DNA of 64,000 nucleotides from Ferrovibrio xuzhouensis (lineage in GTDB: Bacteria > Pseudomonadota > Alphaproteobacteria > Ferrovibrionales > Ferrovibrionaceae). The stretch's first letter is position 1, and every line of letters begins with the position of its first letter. Under the pieces are notes generated by a model. The model worked only from the letters and a program-made list of their open reading frames with translations. It was not told the origin of the DNA and searched no databases. The DNA lies in the NCBI RefSeq assembly GCF_042648965.1, contig NZ_JBHRYJ010000009.1:45282-109281 (forward strand). The letters run 5' to 3'. The translations under genes and the position numbers were made by a program. This document shows positions 32,260 to 43,271 of this stretch, piece by piece.

Positions 32260-34967
32260 TTATTCGGCGGCCTCGGCATCGGCCGCGGCCTTGGCCGGAT
32301 CATAGGCGAGGTTGGGCGCAAGCCAGCGCTCCATCCGGGCCAGATCCATGTCCTTGCGGCGGGCATAATCGGCAACCTGGTCGCGCTGGATACGGCCGAT
32401 GCCGAAATACTGCGCCTCCGGATGGCTGAAATACCAGCCCGACACCGCCGCCGAGGGCCACATGGCGAAACTCTCGGTCAGCGTGATGCCGGCCTTGTTG
32501 GTGGCGTCCAACAGGCTGAACAGCGTCGCCTTTTCGGTATGGTCCGGGCAGGCCGGATAGCCGGGCGCGGGGCGGATGCCGCGGTATGTCTCGGCGATCA
32601 GCTCGTCGTTCGACAGCGTCTCGCCGGCGGCATAGCCCCAGAACTCCTTGCGCACGCGCTCGTGCATATGCTCGGCGAAGGCCTCGGCGAGACGGTCAGC
32701 CAGCGCCTGGGCAAGGATGCCCGAATAATCGTCGTGCTTCGCGGTGAACTCGCGCTTGATCCACTCGTCCAGCCCGATGCCAGCGGTGACCGCGAAGGCG
32801 CCGATATAGTCCGGCGGACCGCCGGCCGGGGCGGTGAAATCAGCCAGGCAGTAATTGGCGCGGTCGTTGCTGCGCTTCATCTGCTGGCGCAGCATATGCA
32901 GCCGCGTGGCTTCGGTCTTGCGGCTCTCGTCGGCATAGACGGCGATATCGTCGTCACCGACCTGGGCGGCCGGCCAGAAGCCGATCACCGCCGAGGCCCG
33001 CACCGGCTTTTCCTCGATCATGCGCTTCAGCATGGCCTGGGCGTCGCGGAACAGGTTGCTGGCCGCCTCGCCGACCACCGGATCGGTCAGGATGGCGGGA
33101 TACTTGCCGCGCAGCTCCCAGGACTGGAAGAACGGCGTCCAGTCGATGCGCTCGACCACCTTCTCCAGCGGATAATCCTCGAACACCTTCAGGCCGAGGA
33201 ATTTCGGCTGCGGCGGCTGGTAGCCGGCCCAGTCGATCTTCGCCTTGTTGGCGCGCGCTTCGGCAATGCTCTGGCGCGGCCCGGTGTTGCGCTCGCGGGA
33301 ATGGATCTCGCGGATGTTTTCGTATTCCTGCGCAACCTCCGCCGTATAGACCGGGTTGTCGTTGCTGGAGACCAGCTTGCCGGCCACGCCGACGGCGCGC
33401 GAAGCATCGGTGACATAGACCACCGGTCCCTTGTAGTTCGGCGCGATCTTGACCGCGGTATGCACCTTGGACGTGGTGGCGCCACCGATCAGCAGCGGCA
33501 GCGCAAAGCCCTCGCGCTGCATCTCGGAGGCGACATAGCACATCTCGTCGAGGCTCGGCGTGATCAGGCCCGAAAGACCGATGATGTCGACCTTCTGCTT
33601 CTTCGCCTCCTCGAGGATACGGGCGCAGGGCACCATGACGCCGAGGTCGATCACCTCGTAGTTGTTGCACTGGAGCACGACGCCAACGATGTTCTTGCCG
33701 ATATCGTGCACGTCGCCCTTCACCGTGGCCATCAGGATCTTGCCGTTGGTCTGCACCGGGCCGCCGGCCTTCTCGGCCTCGATGAAGGGCAGCAGGTAGG
33801 CGACCGCCTTTTTCATCACGCGGGCGGATTTCACCACCTGGGGCAGGAACATCTTGCCCGAACCGAACAGGTCGCCGACCACATTCATGCCGTCCATCAG
33901 CGGGCCTTCGATCACCTCGAGCGGCTTGGCGGCTTGCAGCCGCGCCTCCTCGGTATCGGCGTCGATATAGTCGGTGATGCCATGCACCAGCGCATGGGCG
34001 AGGCGCTCGTTGACCGGCTTTTCGCGCCAGCGCAGGTCCTGTTCCTGCACCCTACCCTTACCGCGAAAGCGCTCGGCGATTTCCAGCATGCGCTCGGTGG
34101 CATCCTCGCGGCGGTTCAGCAGCACGTCCTCGACGCGCTCGCGCAGGTCCGGGTCGATATCCTCGTAGACCGGCAGCTGGCCGGCATTGACGATGCCCAT
34201 ATCCATGCCGGCCTTCATGCCGTGATACAGGAAGGCCGCGTGCATCGCCTCGCGCACCGGCTCGTTGCCGCGGAACGAGAAGGAGACGTTGGAGACGCCA
34301 CCCGAGATATGGCAGTGCGGCAGGTTCTCGCGGATCATCCGCGCACCCTCGAAGAACTCGACGGCGTAGTTGTTGTGTTCCTCGATACCGGTCGCCACCG
34401 CGAAGATGTTGGGATCGAAGATGATGTCTTCCGGCGGGAAGCCGATCTTCTCGGTCAGCAGCCTGTAGGCGCGGGCGCAGATTTCGTATTTCCGGGCGGC
34501 GGTATCAGCCTGGCCCTGCTCGTCGAAGGCCATCACCACCGCGGCGGCACCGTAGCGGCGCACCTTGCGGGCCTGCTGCAGGAAAGCCTCCTCGCCCTCC
34601 TTCATGCTGATCGAATTGACGATCGCCTTGCCCTGCACGCATTTCAGGCCGGCCTCGATCACCTCCCACTTGGAGGAATCGATCATGATCGGCACCCTGG
34701 CGATGTCGGGCTCGGACGCGATCAGGTTGAGGAACTTCACCATCGCCGCCTTGGAGTCGAGCATGCCCTCGTCCATGTTGACGTCGATCACCTGGGCGCC
34801 GTTCTCGACCTGCTGGCGCGCGACGGCCAGCGCCGCCTCGTAATCGCCGTTGACGATCAGCTTGCGGAACCTGGCCGAGCCGGTGACGTTGGTGCGTTCG
34901 CCGATGTTGATGAAGACCGGGCCGTTGAAGCCGCGGCCGGCGGTGCCGGGAATGTCGTCTTGCTGGG

Positions 34968-34971
<4 letters not shown>
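32260..34971 (-). CDS. metH: Methionine synthase, folate/cobalamin/activation domains
   Basis: A 903-residue protein with the last three modules of MetH: the methyltetrahydrofolate-binding barrel (I-N-I-G-E-R-T-N-V-T-G-S near residue 22), the cobalamin domain with D-V-H-D-I-G-K-N (cobalt-ligating His, about residue 420), and the reactivation domain (R-P-A-P-G-Y-P-A-C-P-D-H-T-E-K near 800). The homocysteine module is encoded separately just upstream; the two genes overlap by ATGA, so they are translationally coupled. Together they would make methionine from homocysteine. Confidence 0.93.
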
Positions 34972-36062
<1,091 letters not shown>

Positions 36063-36073
36063 GGCGTCACTCC

Positions 36074-36991
36074 TTACGCGGCCGCCTCGCCGGCGATGAC
36101 CGGCTTGGGGCGCACGCCGAGCACATGGCAGATCGCATAGGTCAGATCCGCGCGGTTCAGCGTGTAGAAATGGAACTCGTCGATGCCGGCGGCCTGCAGG
36201 CGGCGGCATTGCTCGGCGGCGACATGGGCAGCGACCATGCGCCGGGTATCGGGGTCGTCGTCCAGCCCCTCGAACACATCGGCCAGCCAGGTCGGCACGC
36301 CAGCGCCGCAGGCCGCCGAGAATTTGACCACCTGCCTGAAGTTGGTCACCGGCAGGATGCCCGGCACGATCGGCACGGTGATGCCAGCCGAACGGGCGCG
36401 GTCGAGAAAGCGGAAATAGACGTCGGTGTCGAAGAAATACTGGGTGATGCAGCGCGTGGCGCCGGCATCGACCTTGCGTTTCAGGTGTTCGAGTTCGGTA
36501 CGCGGCGAGCCGCTGTCCGGATGGCCTTCCGGGTAGCAGCCGACGCTGATCTCGAAATCGCCGATCTTCTTCAGGCCGGCGATCAGGTCGGTGGAATTGG
36601 CATAGCCCTCGGGATGGGCGACGAAACCGCCGCTGCCTTCCGGCGCATCGCCGCGGAGCGCAACGATATGGCGGATGCCGGCCGCCCAGTAATGCTGGGC
36701 GACGTCATCGACTTCGGCCCTGGCCGCGCCGACGCAGGTCAGGTGGGCGGCCGGCTTCAGCCCGGTCTCGTTCAGGATGCGCACCACGGTGTTATGGGTG
36801 CGCTCGCGGGTCGAGCCGCCGGCGCCGTAGGTGACCGAGACGAAGCGCGGCGCCAGCGGCGCGAGGCGGGTGACGCTGCGCCACAGGCTCTCCTCCATCT
36901 CGGCGCTCTTCGGCGGGAAGAACTCGAAGGAGACCTTCAGCGGGCCCGGGCGGCGGGCGGCATAGGCAGTGGCGTCTGGCAGGGCGGTCAT
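36074..36991 (-). CDS. metF: Methylenetetrahydrofolate reductase
   Basis: A 305-residue MetF: V-S-F-E-F-F-P-P-K at the N-terminus, V-T-Y-G-A-G-G-S-T-R near residue 60, H-I-V-A-L-R-G-D near 108 and I-T-Q-Y-F-F-D near 183, all FAD- or folate-contacting motifs. It reduces methylene-THF with NADH to the methyl-THF used by the methionine synthase encoded downstream. The start overlaps the ArsR-methyltransferase gene by ATGA. Confidence 0.95.
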   Translation of the reverse strand: MTALPDATAYAARRPGPLKVSFEFFPPKSAEMEESLWRSVTRLAPLAPRFVSVTYGAGGSTRERTHNTVVRILNETGLKPAAHLTCVGAARAEVDDVAQHYWAAGIRHIVALRGDAPEGSGGFVAHPEGYANSTDLIAGLKKIGDFEISVGCYPEGHPDSGSPRTELEHLKRKVDAGATRCITQYFFDTDVYFRFLDRARSAGITVPIVPGILPVTNFRQVVKFSAACGAGVPTWLADVFEGLDDDPDTRRMVAAHVAAEQCRRLQAAGIDEFHFYTLNRADLTYAICHVLGVRPKPVIAGEAAA

Positions 36992-37986
36992 GCGGCGGCA
37001 CTCTTGTCGGAACGGGTCAGGGCGGCGATGGCGGCGCCCGGCTTGCGGGCGCGCCAGATATGCACGGTCAGCGGCTGGCCGGGCAGCGCGATCACCGGAT
37101 CGGGCTGCAGGCCGGCGGCCTCGCACCACACGCGCAGCTCGGCATCGGCAAAGCCAAGCCGGCGGTGGGCATGGCGGGCGCGCAGGTCTTCGAGATCATG
37201 CGGCGCGAAATCGACGATGACGATCTGGCCGCCGGGCCGCACCACGCGGGCGGCCTCCAGGATGACTTTCTGCGGCTGGTCGGCGAAATGCAGCACCTGG
37301 TGGATCACCGCGGCATCGACGCTGGCAGCATCGAGCGGCAGGGCATACATGTCGGCCTGGCGGACCTGGCAATGGCGGATGCCGGCGCGTTCCAGGTTGG
37401 TGCGCGCGACGCTCAGCATGTCGCGGCTGAGATCGACGCCGATGCCGCGCGTGGTCTGCGGCGCCAGCACCTCGAGCAGCCGGCCGGTGCCGGTGCCGAT
37501 ATCGAGCAGGTCGCCGGCCGGGCCTTCGGCGATCAGCCGTGCCACGACGGTTTCGACCTGGGTTTCGTCGACATGCAGCGAACGGATCGCCGACCATTGC
37601 GCGGCATTGTCGCGGAAATACTGTTCGGCCGTCTCGGCGCGGCTGCGCTTGACGGCAACCAGCCGTTCGCCGTCGCGGGCCAGCGTCGCATCCTCGGCCG
37701 GCAGCAGGCCGGACAGCGCATGCACCAGCGGCGCCCCGGCCAGCCGGTCGCCGACGCGGTAGAAGGCCCAGGTGCCCTCGGGGACGCGCTCGAGCAGGCC
37801 GGCCTCGCAGAGCAACTTCAAGTGCCGCGAGACACGGGGCTGGCTCTGGCCGAGGATCTGGGTAAGCTCGGTGACCGTCAGTTCCGCCTGGGCGCAGAGC
37901 GCCAGCAGCCGCAGCCGGGTCGGCTCGGCGGCCGCCCGCAGGGCAGCCATCAGGGTATCGAGGGTCAGGGCGGGATTCGGGCTCAT
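36988..37986 (-). CDS. ArsR-type regulator fused to SAM-dependent methyltransferase
   Basis: A 332-residue fusion. An N-terminal ArsR winged helix spans about residues 10-95 (E-P-T-R-L-R-L-L-A-L, then Q-S-Q-P-R-V-S-R-H-L-K-L-L). A class I methyltransferase domain spans about 130-300 (L-L-D-I-G-T-G-T-G-R, and V-R-P-G-G). It heads the metF-metH1-metH2 operon, with 4-base overlap to metF. Sensing SAM or SAH to adjust methionine synthesis is the obvious hypothesis. There is no clear ribosome site before the ATG, and a palindrome lies 17 bases upstream. Confidence 0.9.
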   Translation of the reverse strand: MSPNPALTLDTLMAALRAAAEPTRLRLLALCAQAELTVTELTQILGQSQPRVSRHLKLLCEAGLLERVPEGTWAFYRVGDRLAGAPLVHALSGLLPAEDATLARDGERLVAVKRSRAETAEQYFRDNAAQWSAIRSLHVDETQVETVVARLIAEGPAGDLLDIGTGTGRLLEVLAPQTTRGIGVDLSRDMLSVARTNLERAGIRHCQVRQADMYALPLDAASVDAAVIHQVLHFADQPQKVILEAARVVRPGGQIVIVDFAPHDLEDLRARHAHRRLGFADAELRVWCEAAGLQPDPVIALPGQPLTVHIWRARKPGAAIAALTRSDKSAAA

Positions 37987-38002
37987 TCTGTGAATTATAT
38001 AA

Positions 38003-38016
38003 ACATATCTTTATGT
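38003..38016. promoter_or_regulatory. Inverted repeat before the ArsR-metF-metH operon
   Basis: ACATA-TCTT-TATGT has perfect 5-bp arms within a short AT-rich stretch (about 37992-38025) in otherwise GC-rich DNA. It is close to the operon start, fitting an autoregulatory ArsR operator. Confidence 0.5.
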
Positions 38017-38222
38017 ATTTGTATAGAGCCCAAAGACCGTCCCTTTGCTGTGATGATGGTGGCCAGCCGCAAAAGAATCATGGTCTGACAGCCGCCGGCG
38101 CGGTATTTTCTGCGCCGGCCGGGTTTCGCACCTTGCCCAAAAAGTCTTGCCTATCCATATCTTACCTGTCTTGTCCGTGTGTCGCTGCCTTCTACCGCCC
38201 CCGCTTGCCAGACTGGATCCCC

Positions 38223-38852
38223 ATGTTTTCGCATCTGCCTGCCCGTCGCCCCCTCCTTGCCGGTTTCGCCGCGCTCTGCCTCGCCCTGGTGGCCGGCCTC
38301 GCCGCCCTGCCCGCCCGCGCCGACGGGGCCACGCCGGACGACTTCATCCGCAAGGTCGGCGGCCAGACCCTCAGCGCGCTGAGCGACCGCAAACTGACTG
38401 CCGAGAAGCGCGAAGACCTGGTGCGCGACCTGCTGACCAATTACCTCGACCTCGACGCGGTCGGCCGCTTCTGCCTCGGCCGCTACAGCCGCAGCCTGAA
38501 CGACAGCCAGAAGCAGGAATACGGCAAGCTGTTCGAGGATTACCTGGTCAAGGTCTATGCCCAGTTGCTGTCGCAGTATAACGGCGAGACCATGACCGTG
38601 CGCGATGGCAGCCGCCCGGCCGGCAACGACATGCTGGTCGACTCGCAGATCAACCGGCAGGACGGGCCGCCGATCCGCGTCGAATGGAAGCTGCATGACA
38701 AGAATGGCAAGCCGCTGCTGACCGATGTGATCGTCGAGGGCGTGTCGATGGCCTTCACCCAGCGTCAGCAGTTCGAATCGGTGATCCAGAACAATGGCGG
38801 CAAGGTCGATGCCCTGCTGGCGGCGATGAAAAAGCAGATCAGCAAGCGCTGA
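38223..38852 (+). CDS. MlaC/Ttg2D-family phospholipid-binding protein
   Basis: A 209-residue periplasmic protein with signal peptide (L-V-A-G-L-A-A-L-P-A-R-A). The mature part has the ABC toluene-tolerance/MlaC domain: D-F-I-R-K-V-G-G, L-D-A-V-G-R-F-C-L-G-R-Y near residue 80, F-E-D-Y-L-V-K-V-Y-A and the C-terminal A-M-K-K-Q. MlaC shuttles phospholipids between the membranes. No other mla gene is near, and a strong terminator follows. Confidence 0.88.
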   Translation: MFSHLPARRPLLAGFAALCLALVAGLAALPARADGATPDDFIRKVGGQTLSALSDRKLTAEKREDLVRDLLTNYLDLDAVGRFCLGRYSRSLNDSQKQEYGKLFEDYLVKVYAQLLSQYNGETMTVRDGSRPAGNDMLVDSQINRQDGPPIRVEWKLHDKNGKPLLTDVIVEGVSMAFTQRQQFESVIQNNGGKVDALLAAMKKQISKR

Positions 38853-38884
38853 GCGCGCGGACCTGCCAAGCATCACTCACGACA

Positions 38885-38916
38885 AAGCCGGCCGCGTTTC
38901 CGCGGCCGGCTTTTTT
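38885..38916. terminator. Terminator between mlaC-like gene and phoB
   Basis: AGCCGGCCGCG (38886-38896) and CGCGGCCGGCT (38901-38911) form an 11-bp perfect stem with TTTC loop, with an A-run before and six T residues after. It can end the plus-strand mlaC-like transcript and, less strongly, the minus-strand pst-pho transcript. Confidence 0.88.
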
Positions 38917-38938
38917 CATGGCTTGCCGGGCCGGCGGC

Positions 38939-39661
38939 TCAGGCGTTGGTCAGCGCGCCGGCCGGGGTCAATTCCAGCGCATAGCCGGCCGAGCGCACGG
39001 TGCGGATGATGTCGTTCTCGCCGGCGCCGTTCAGCGCCTTGCGCAGGCGGCGGATATGCACGTCGACGGTGCGCTGCTCGACATAGATGTCGCGGCCCCA
39101 GACCGCATCGAGCAGCTGGTCGCGCGACAGCACGCGGCCGGGATGCTCGAGGAAATACCGCAGCAGGCGGAATTCGGTCGGGCCGAGATGCACGTCGCGG
39201 CCGTTGCGGGTGACCTTGTGGGTGGCGATGTCCATCACCAGGCCGCCGTAGGTCAGCACCTCTTCGGCCAGCGCCGGCCGGATGCGACGCAGCACGGCAC
39301 GGATGCGGGCCAGCAGTTCGCCCGGGCTGAACGGCTTGGCGATATAGTCGTCGGCGCCGGCATCGAGACCACGCACGCGGTCGGCTTCCTCGCCACGCGC
39401 CGTCAGCATGATGATCGGCACGTTGCGCGCATTGGGATCGCGGCGCAGCTGACGGCAGACCTCGAGGCCGGACAGCCGCGGCAGCATCCAGTCGAGCAGG
39501 ATCAGGTCGGGCAGATGCTCGGCCACCTTGAGCAGGGCCTGCTCGCCGTCCATCGCCTCGTCGACGATGTAGTTTTCCTTCTCGAGATTATAGCGCAGCA
39601 GCGCCAGCAGGGCCGCCTCGTCCTCGATCACGAGGACGCGCGGCTTGACGGCAACATTCAT
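38939..39661 (-). CDS. phoB: Phosphate regulon response regulator PhoB
   Basis: A 240-residue OmpR-type regulator. The receiver domain has E-D-E near residue 12, phospho-acceptor Asp in L-I-L-L-D-W-M-L-P, and K-P-F near 107. The C-terminal winged helix has the PhoB-type V-D-V-H-I-R-R-L-R-K-A-L. It is last in the phosphate operon and overlaps phoU by 4 bases. It would bind the Pho box upstream of pstS when phosphate is low. Confidence 0.95.
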   Translation of the reverse strand: MNVAVKPRVLVIEDEAALLALLRYNLEKENYIVDEAMDGEQALLKVAEHLPDLILLDWMLPRLSGLEVCRQLRRDPNARNVPIIMLTARGEEADRVRGLDAGADDYIAKPFSPGELLARIRAVLRRIRPALAEEVLTYGGLVMDIATHKVTRNGRDVHLGPTEFRLLRYFLEHPGRVLSRDQLLDAVWGRDIYVEQRTVDVHIRRLRKALNGAGENDIIRTVRSAGYALELTPAGALTNA

Positions 39662-40380
39662 TGCTTGCCTCCCGGTGCCGCCACGATCGCATAGGCGGTG
39701 TCGTCACCTTTCGGACGGTCCTCGGCCGGCATCTCGCCCTTCACCGTGTAGTGGATCAGCTCGGCCACATTGGTGGCGTGGTCGCCGATGCGCTCGATGT
39801 TCTTGGCGATGAACAGCAGATGCGTGCAGGCGGTGATCGAGCGCGGATCCTCCATCATGTAGGTCAGCAGCTCGCGGAACAGGCTGGTATACAGCTCGTC
39901 GACTTCCTCGTCGCGGTCGCGCACCGCATCGGCCTTGGCGGCGTCGCCGGTGATATAGGCGTCGAGCACGTCCTTGATCAGGGCCTGCACCATGGCCGCC
40001 ATGCGCGGCACCGCATGCACCGGGCGCACCATCGGCGCCTGGTTGAGCGCGACGCTGCGTTTCGCCACATTGGCGGCATAGTCGCCGATGCGTTCGATTT
40101 CCGAGGAAATGCGCAGCGCCGAGACGATCAACCGCAGGTCGTTGGCCATCGGCTGGCGGCGGGCCAGCAGCTCGATCGCCAGATCGTCGACCTGGTTGCG
40201 GATGGCGTCGATCTTGGCGTCGCTCTGCACGATCTCGCCGGCGAGGTCGCTGTCGCGCTTGACCACCGCCTCGACGGCGCCGGCCAGTTGCGATTCGGCG
40301 ATGCCGCCCATCTGGACGATCAGGGTCGACAGCTTCTTCAGCTCTTCGTCGTAGCTCTGGACGATATGTTGTGTCGGCAT
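39658..40380 (-). CDS. phoU: Phosphate signalling protein PhoU
   Basis: A 240-residue all-helical PhoU with two repeats of the E-x-x-x-D-x-x-x-D metal motif type (for example I-E-R-I-G-D-Y-A near residue 97 and I-E-R-I-G-D-H-A near 198). It links the Pst transporter to PhoR and restrains the response in high phosphate. It lies 19 bases after pstB and overlaps phoB. Confidence 0.95.
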   Translation of the reverse strand: MPTQHIVQSYDEELKKLSTLIVQMGGIAESQLAGAVEAVVKRDSDLAGEIVQSDAKIDAIRNQVDDLAIELLARRQPMANDLRLIVSALRISSEIERIGDYAANVAKRSVALNQAPMVRPVHAVPRMAAMVQALIKDVLDAYITGDAAKADAVRDRDEEVDELYTSLFRELLTYMMEDPRSITACTHLLFIAKNIERIGDHATNVAELIHYTVKGEMPAEDRPKGDDTAYAIVAAPGGKQ

Positions 40381-40399
40381 CGGTCGATCCTCGCTCAGC

Positions 40400-41200
40400 T
40401 CAGCCGAAGCGGCCGGTGATGTAGTCCTGGGTCTGCTGCTTCTCGGGATGCGTGAAAAGCCGCTTGGTCTCGCCGTATTCGATCAACTCACCCAGATACA
40501 TGAAGGCGGTGAAATCCGAGGTCCGGGCCGCCTGCTGCATGTTGTGGGTGACGATGGCGATGGTGTAGTCGTTCTTCAGCTCATCGATCAGTTCCTCGAT
40601 CTTGGCGGTCGAGATCGGATCGAGCGCCGAGCAGGGCTCGTCGAGCAGGATGATTTCCGGCCGCACCGCCACGGTGCGGGCGATGCACAGGCGCTGCTGC
40701 TGGCCGCCGGACAGGCCGAGGCCGGAGGTATGCAGCTTGTTCTTCACCTCTTCCCAGAGCGCGGCGCGGCGCAGCGCGCTTTCGACGCGCTCGTCCATCT
40801 CTTCCTTCGAGATGCGCTCGTAGAGCCGCACGCCGAAGGCGATGTTCTCGTAGATCGACATCGGGAACGGCGTTGGCTTCTGGAACACCATGCCGATCTT
40901 GGCGCGCAGCAGGTTGATGTCCTGGCGCGCGTCGAGGATGTTCTCGCCGTCGACCATGACGCGACCCTCGGCACGCTGCTTCGGGTACATCTCGTAGATG
41001 CGGTTGAGAATGCGCAGCAGGGTCGACTTGCCGCAGCCCGACGGGCCGATGAAGGCCGTGACCTTGCGGTCATGCAGCGGCAGAGTGATATCCTTCAGCG
41101 CCTTGGTATCGCCGTAGAAGAACGCCAGATTCTCGATCGAGACCTTCGGCTTCTGCATATCGGTAACGGTCACGGGACGTTCTGCGGTTGCGACGATCAT
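40400..41200 (-). CDS. pstB: Phosphate ABC importer ATP-binding protein PstB
   Basis: A 266-residue ATPase: Walker A GPSGCGKST, P-T-P-F-P-M-S-I-Y-E-N-I (Q-loop with the PstB-specific sequence), L-S-G-G-Q-Q-Q-R and L-L-D-E-P-C-S-A-L-D-P. The start ATG overlaps the pstA stop (ATGA); the frame is open further upstream as a shadow of pstA. Confidence 0.96.
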   Translation of the reverse strand: MIVATAERPVTVTDMQKPKVSIENLAFFYGDTKALKDITLPLHDRKVTAFIGPSGCGKSTLLRILNRIYEMYPKQRAEGRVMVDGENILDARQDINLLRAKIGMVFQKPTPFPMSIYENIAFGVRLYERISKEEMDERVESALRRAALWEEVKNKLHTSGLGLSGGQQQRLCIARTVAVRPEIILLDEPCSALDPISTAKIEELIDELKNDYTIAIVTHNMQQAARTSDFTAFMYLGELIEYGETKRLFTHPEKQQTQDYITGRFG

Positions 41201-42039
41201 TTGCTGGGCTGCCTTCCTGCCAAAGCGCGGGCACCGATGTTGAGAGCGAGAATGGCAAGCGTGATGACCAGGGCGCCAACCCAAGCCAGCTGCTGCCATT
41301 CCTTGTAGGGACTGAGGGCGAACTGGAAAATGACGACCGGAAGATTGGCCATCGGTGCATTGAGGTCGTTGCTGTAGAACTGGTTGTTCAGCGCGGTGAA
41401 CAGCAGCGGTGCGGTCTCGCCGCTGACCCGGGCCACTGCCAGCAGGATGCCGGTCAGCACGCCGTTGCGGGCGGCACGATAGGCAACCCGGCGGATCACG
41501 AAGTAGCGCGGCGCACCCAGTGCGGTGGCCGCCTCGCGCAGGCCGTTCGGCACCAGGTTCAGCATGTCCTCGGTGGTGCGCAGCACCACCGGGATGACGA
41601 TGATCGCCAGCGCCACGGCTCCGGCCCAGGCCGAGAAGTGGCCCATGCGGATCACCATCACCTCGTAGACGAACAGGCCGATGATGATCGACGGCGCGCT
41701 GAGCAGCACGTCGTTGATGAACCGCACCACCATCGCGAGCTTGGTGGACCGGCCATATTCGGCCAGATAGGTACCACCGAGAATGCCGACCGGCGTGCCG
41801 ATCGCCACGCCGATCCCCGTCATCAGCAGGCTGCCGACAATGGCATTGCGCAGGCCGCCGGCCGCGCCGGGCGGCGGCGTCATCTCGGTGAAGACATCGA
41901 ACGACAGGCCGCCAAAGCCCTCATACAGCAGGGTGCCAAGGATCAGCACCAGCACGAAGATACCGACCGCGGCGGCGAAAATCGACAGAGCAACGACGGC
42001 GCGACTGCGCAGGCGGCGGCGGGTGTAAAGGTCGATCAT
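41197..42039 (-). CDS. pstA: Phosphate ABC importer permease PstA
   Basis: A 280-residue inner-membrane permease with six predicted spans and the conserved loop T-E-D-M-L-N-L-V-P-N-G-L-R-E-A-A-T-A-L-G-A near residue 155. It pairs with PstC, whose gene ends 4 bases upstream. Confidence 0.95.
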   Translation of the reverse strand: MIDLYTRRRLRSRAVVALSIFAAAVGIFVLVLILGTLLYEGFGGLSFDVFTEMTPPPGAAGGLRNAIVGSLLMTGIGVAIGTPVGILGGTYLAEYGRSTKLAMVVRFINDVLLSAPSIIIGLFVYEVMVIRMGHFSAWAGAVALAIIVIPVVLRTTEDMLNLVPNGLREAATALGAPRYFVIRRVAYRAARNGVLTGILLAVARVSGETAPLLFTALNNQFYSNDLNAPMANLPVVIFQFALSPYKEWQQLAWVGALVITLAILALNIGARALAGRQPSK

Positions 42040-42043
42040 GACG

Positions 42044-43024
42044 TCAGCCCCCCTTCACGTTCATGCGCAGCAGCATGATTCGCGCTGCCGCCAGCACAAT
42101 GAAGGTGATGACGAACAGGATGAAACCGAGCGCCACCAGCGACGAGGTGTACATGTCGCCGACCGCCTCGGTGAATTCGTTGGCAATGGTGGCCGAGATC
42201 GTCGTGCCCGGCCCGAGGATCGAGGCATTGATATGATGCGCATTGCCGATCACGAAGGTGACCGCCATGGTCTCGCCAAGCGCGCGGCCAAGACCGAGCA
42301 TGATGCCGCCGACCACGCCGACCCGCGTATAGGGCAGCATGACGTTGCGGGCGACTTCCCAGGTGGTGCAGCCGAGGCCGTAAGCTGCCTCTTTCAGGAC
42401 CGGCGGCACCGTCTCGAAGACGTCGCGCGTGATCGCGGTGATGAAGGGCAGCACCATGATGGCGAGGATCAGGCTGGAGGTCAGAATGCCGATGCCGTAG
42501 GGCGGGCCGGAGAACAGGTCCGACAGCAGCGGGATATGGCCGAAGATCGCGATCAGCGCCGGCTGCACATGCTGCTGCATGAAGGGCGCGAAGACGAACA
42601 GGCCCCAGATGCCGTAGATGATGCTGGGGATGCCGGCCAGCAGTTCGATGGCGATGCCGATCGGGCGGCGCAGCCACATCGGGCAGATTTCGGTCAGGAA
42701 GATGGCGATGCCGATGCTGATCGGCACGCCGATCAGCATGGCGATGAAGCTCGTCACCAGGGTGCCGTAGATCGGCGCCAGGGCGCCGAACTTCTCGGTC
42801 ACCGGGTTCCAGGACTCGGTGACCAGGAAACCGAGGCCGAATTTCGCAAAGGCCGGCCAGGCGCCCTCGATCAGGGCGACGATGACGCCGCCGAGCAGCA
42901 CCAGCACCAGCAGGGCCGCGGCCAGGGTCAGGCCGTGGAACAGTTTGTCGGACGGGGTGAACCAGCGCGACGCGCTGGCGCGGTCGTTTGCCGCAACGGG
43001 GGTCGATACAGCCATGTCGGTCAT
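42044..43024 (-). CDS. pstC: Phosphate ABC importer permease PstC
   Basis: A 326-residue permease with six predicted spans. P-P-V-L-K-E-A-A-Y-G-L-G-C-T-T-W-E-V-A near residue 207 is the EAA-type loop contacting PstB. It forms the phosphate channel with PstA. It follows pstS after 247 bases that hold a strong hairpin. Confidence 0.95.
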   Translation of the reverse strand: MTDMAVSTPVAANDRASASRWFTPSDKLFHGLTLAAALLVLVLLGGVIVALIEGAWPAFAKFGLGFLVTESWNPVTEKFGALAPIYGTLVTSFIAMLIGVPISIGIAIFLTEICPMWLRRPIGIAIELLAGIPSIIYGIWGLFVFAPFMQQHVQPALIAIFGHIPLLSDLFSGPPYGIGILTSSLILAIMVLPFITAITRDVFETVPPVLKEAAYGLGCTTWEVARNVMLPYTRVGVVGGIMLGLGRALGETMAVTFVIGNAHHINASILGPGTTISATIANEFTEAVGDMYTSSLVALGFILFVITFIVLAAARIMLLRMNVKGG

Positions 43025-43215
43025 TCTCCGCCCCCTAGCTTATCAGTCCGGGCGGCGCCTGACAGCGGTCCGCGGGTGTTCCGGTTACGCATCTGCCAGT
43101 GATCCATTTGCCAGTAAGGCATTTGACCGTCCATCGCTTGACCGCCTGTCGATCGTTCCGCGGCAACCGGCCGCCCCTAACTTTGTATCTTGTCGCTGCT
43201 TCGGGCGGCTGACCC

Positions 43216-43255
43216 GGGCAGACGGAAGACCGGGCGAACCCGGCCTTCCCTGCCC
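43216..43255 (-). other. Large RNA hairpin in the pstS-pstC spacer
   Basis: On the minus-strand transcript, just after the pstS stop, GGGCAG, GGAAG and CCGGG-type segments pair with CTGCCC, CTTCC and CCCGG to give about 16 base pairs with a tetraloop. No U-run follows. It probably protects or limits the transcript so that pstS mRNA exceeds that of pstCAB-phoUB. Confidence 0.6.
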
Positions 43256-43271
43256 GTGCCAGACGGTACGC

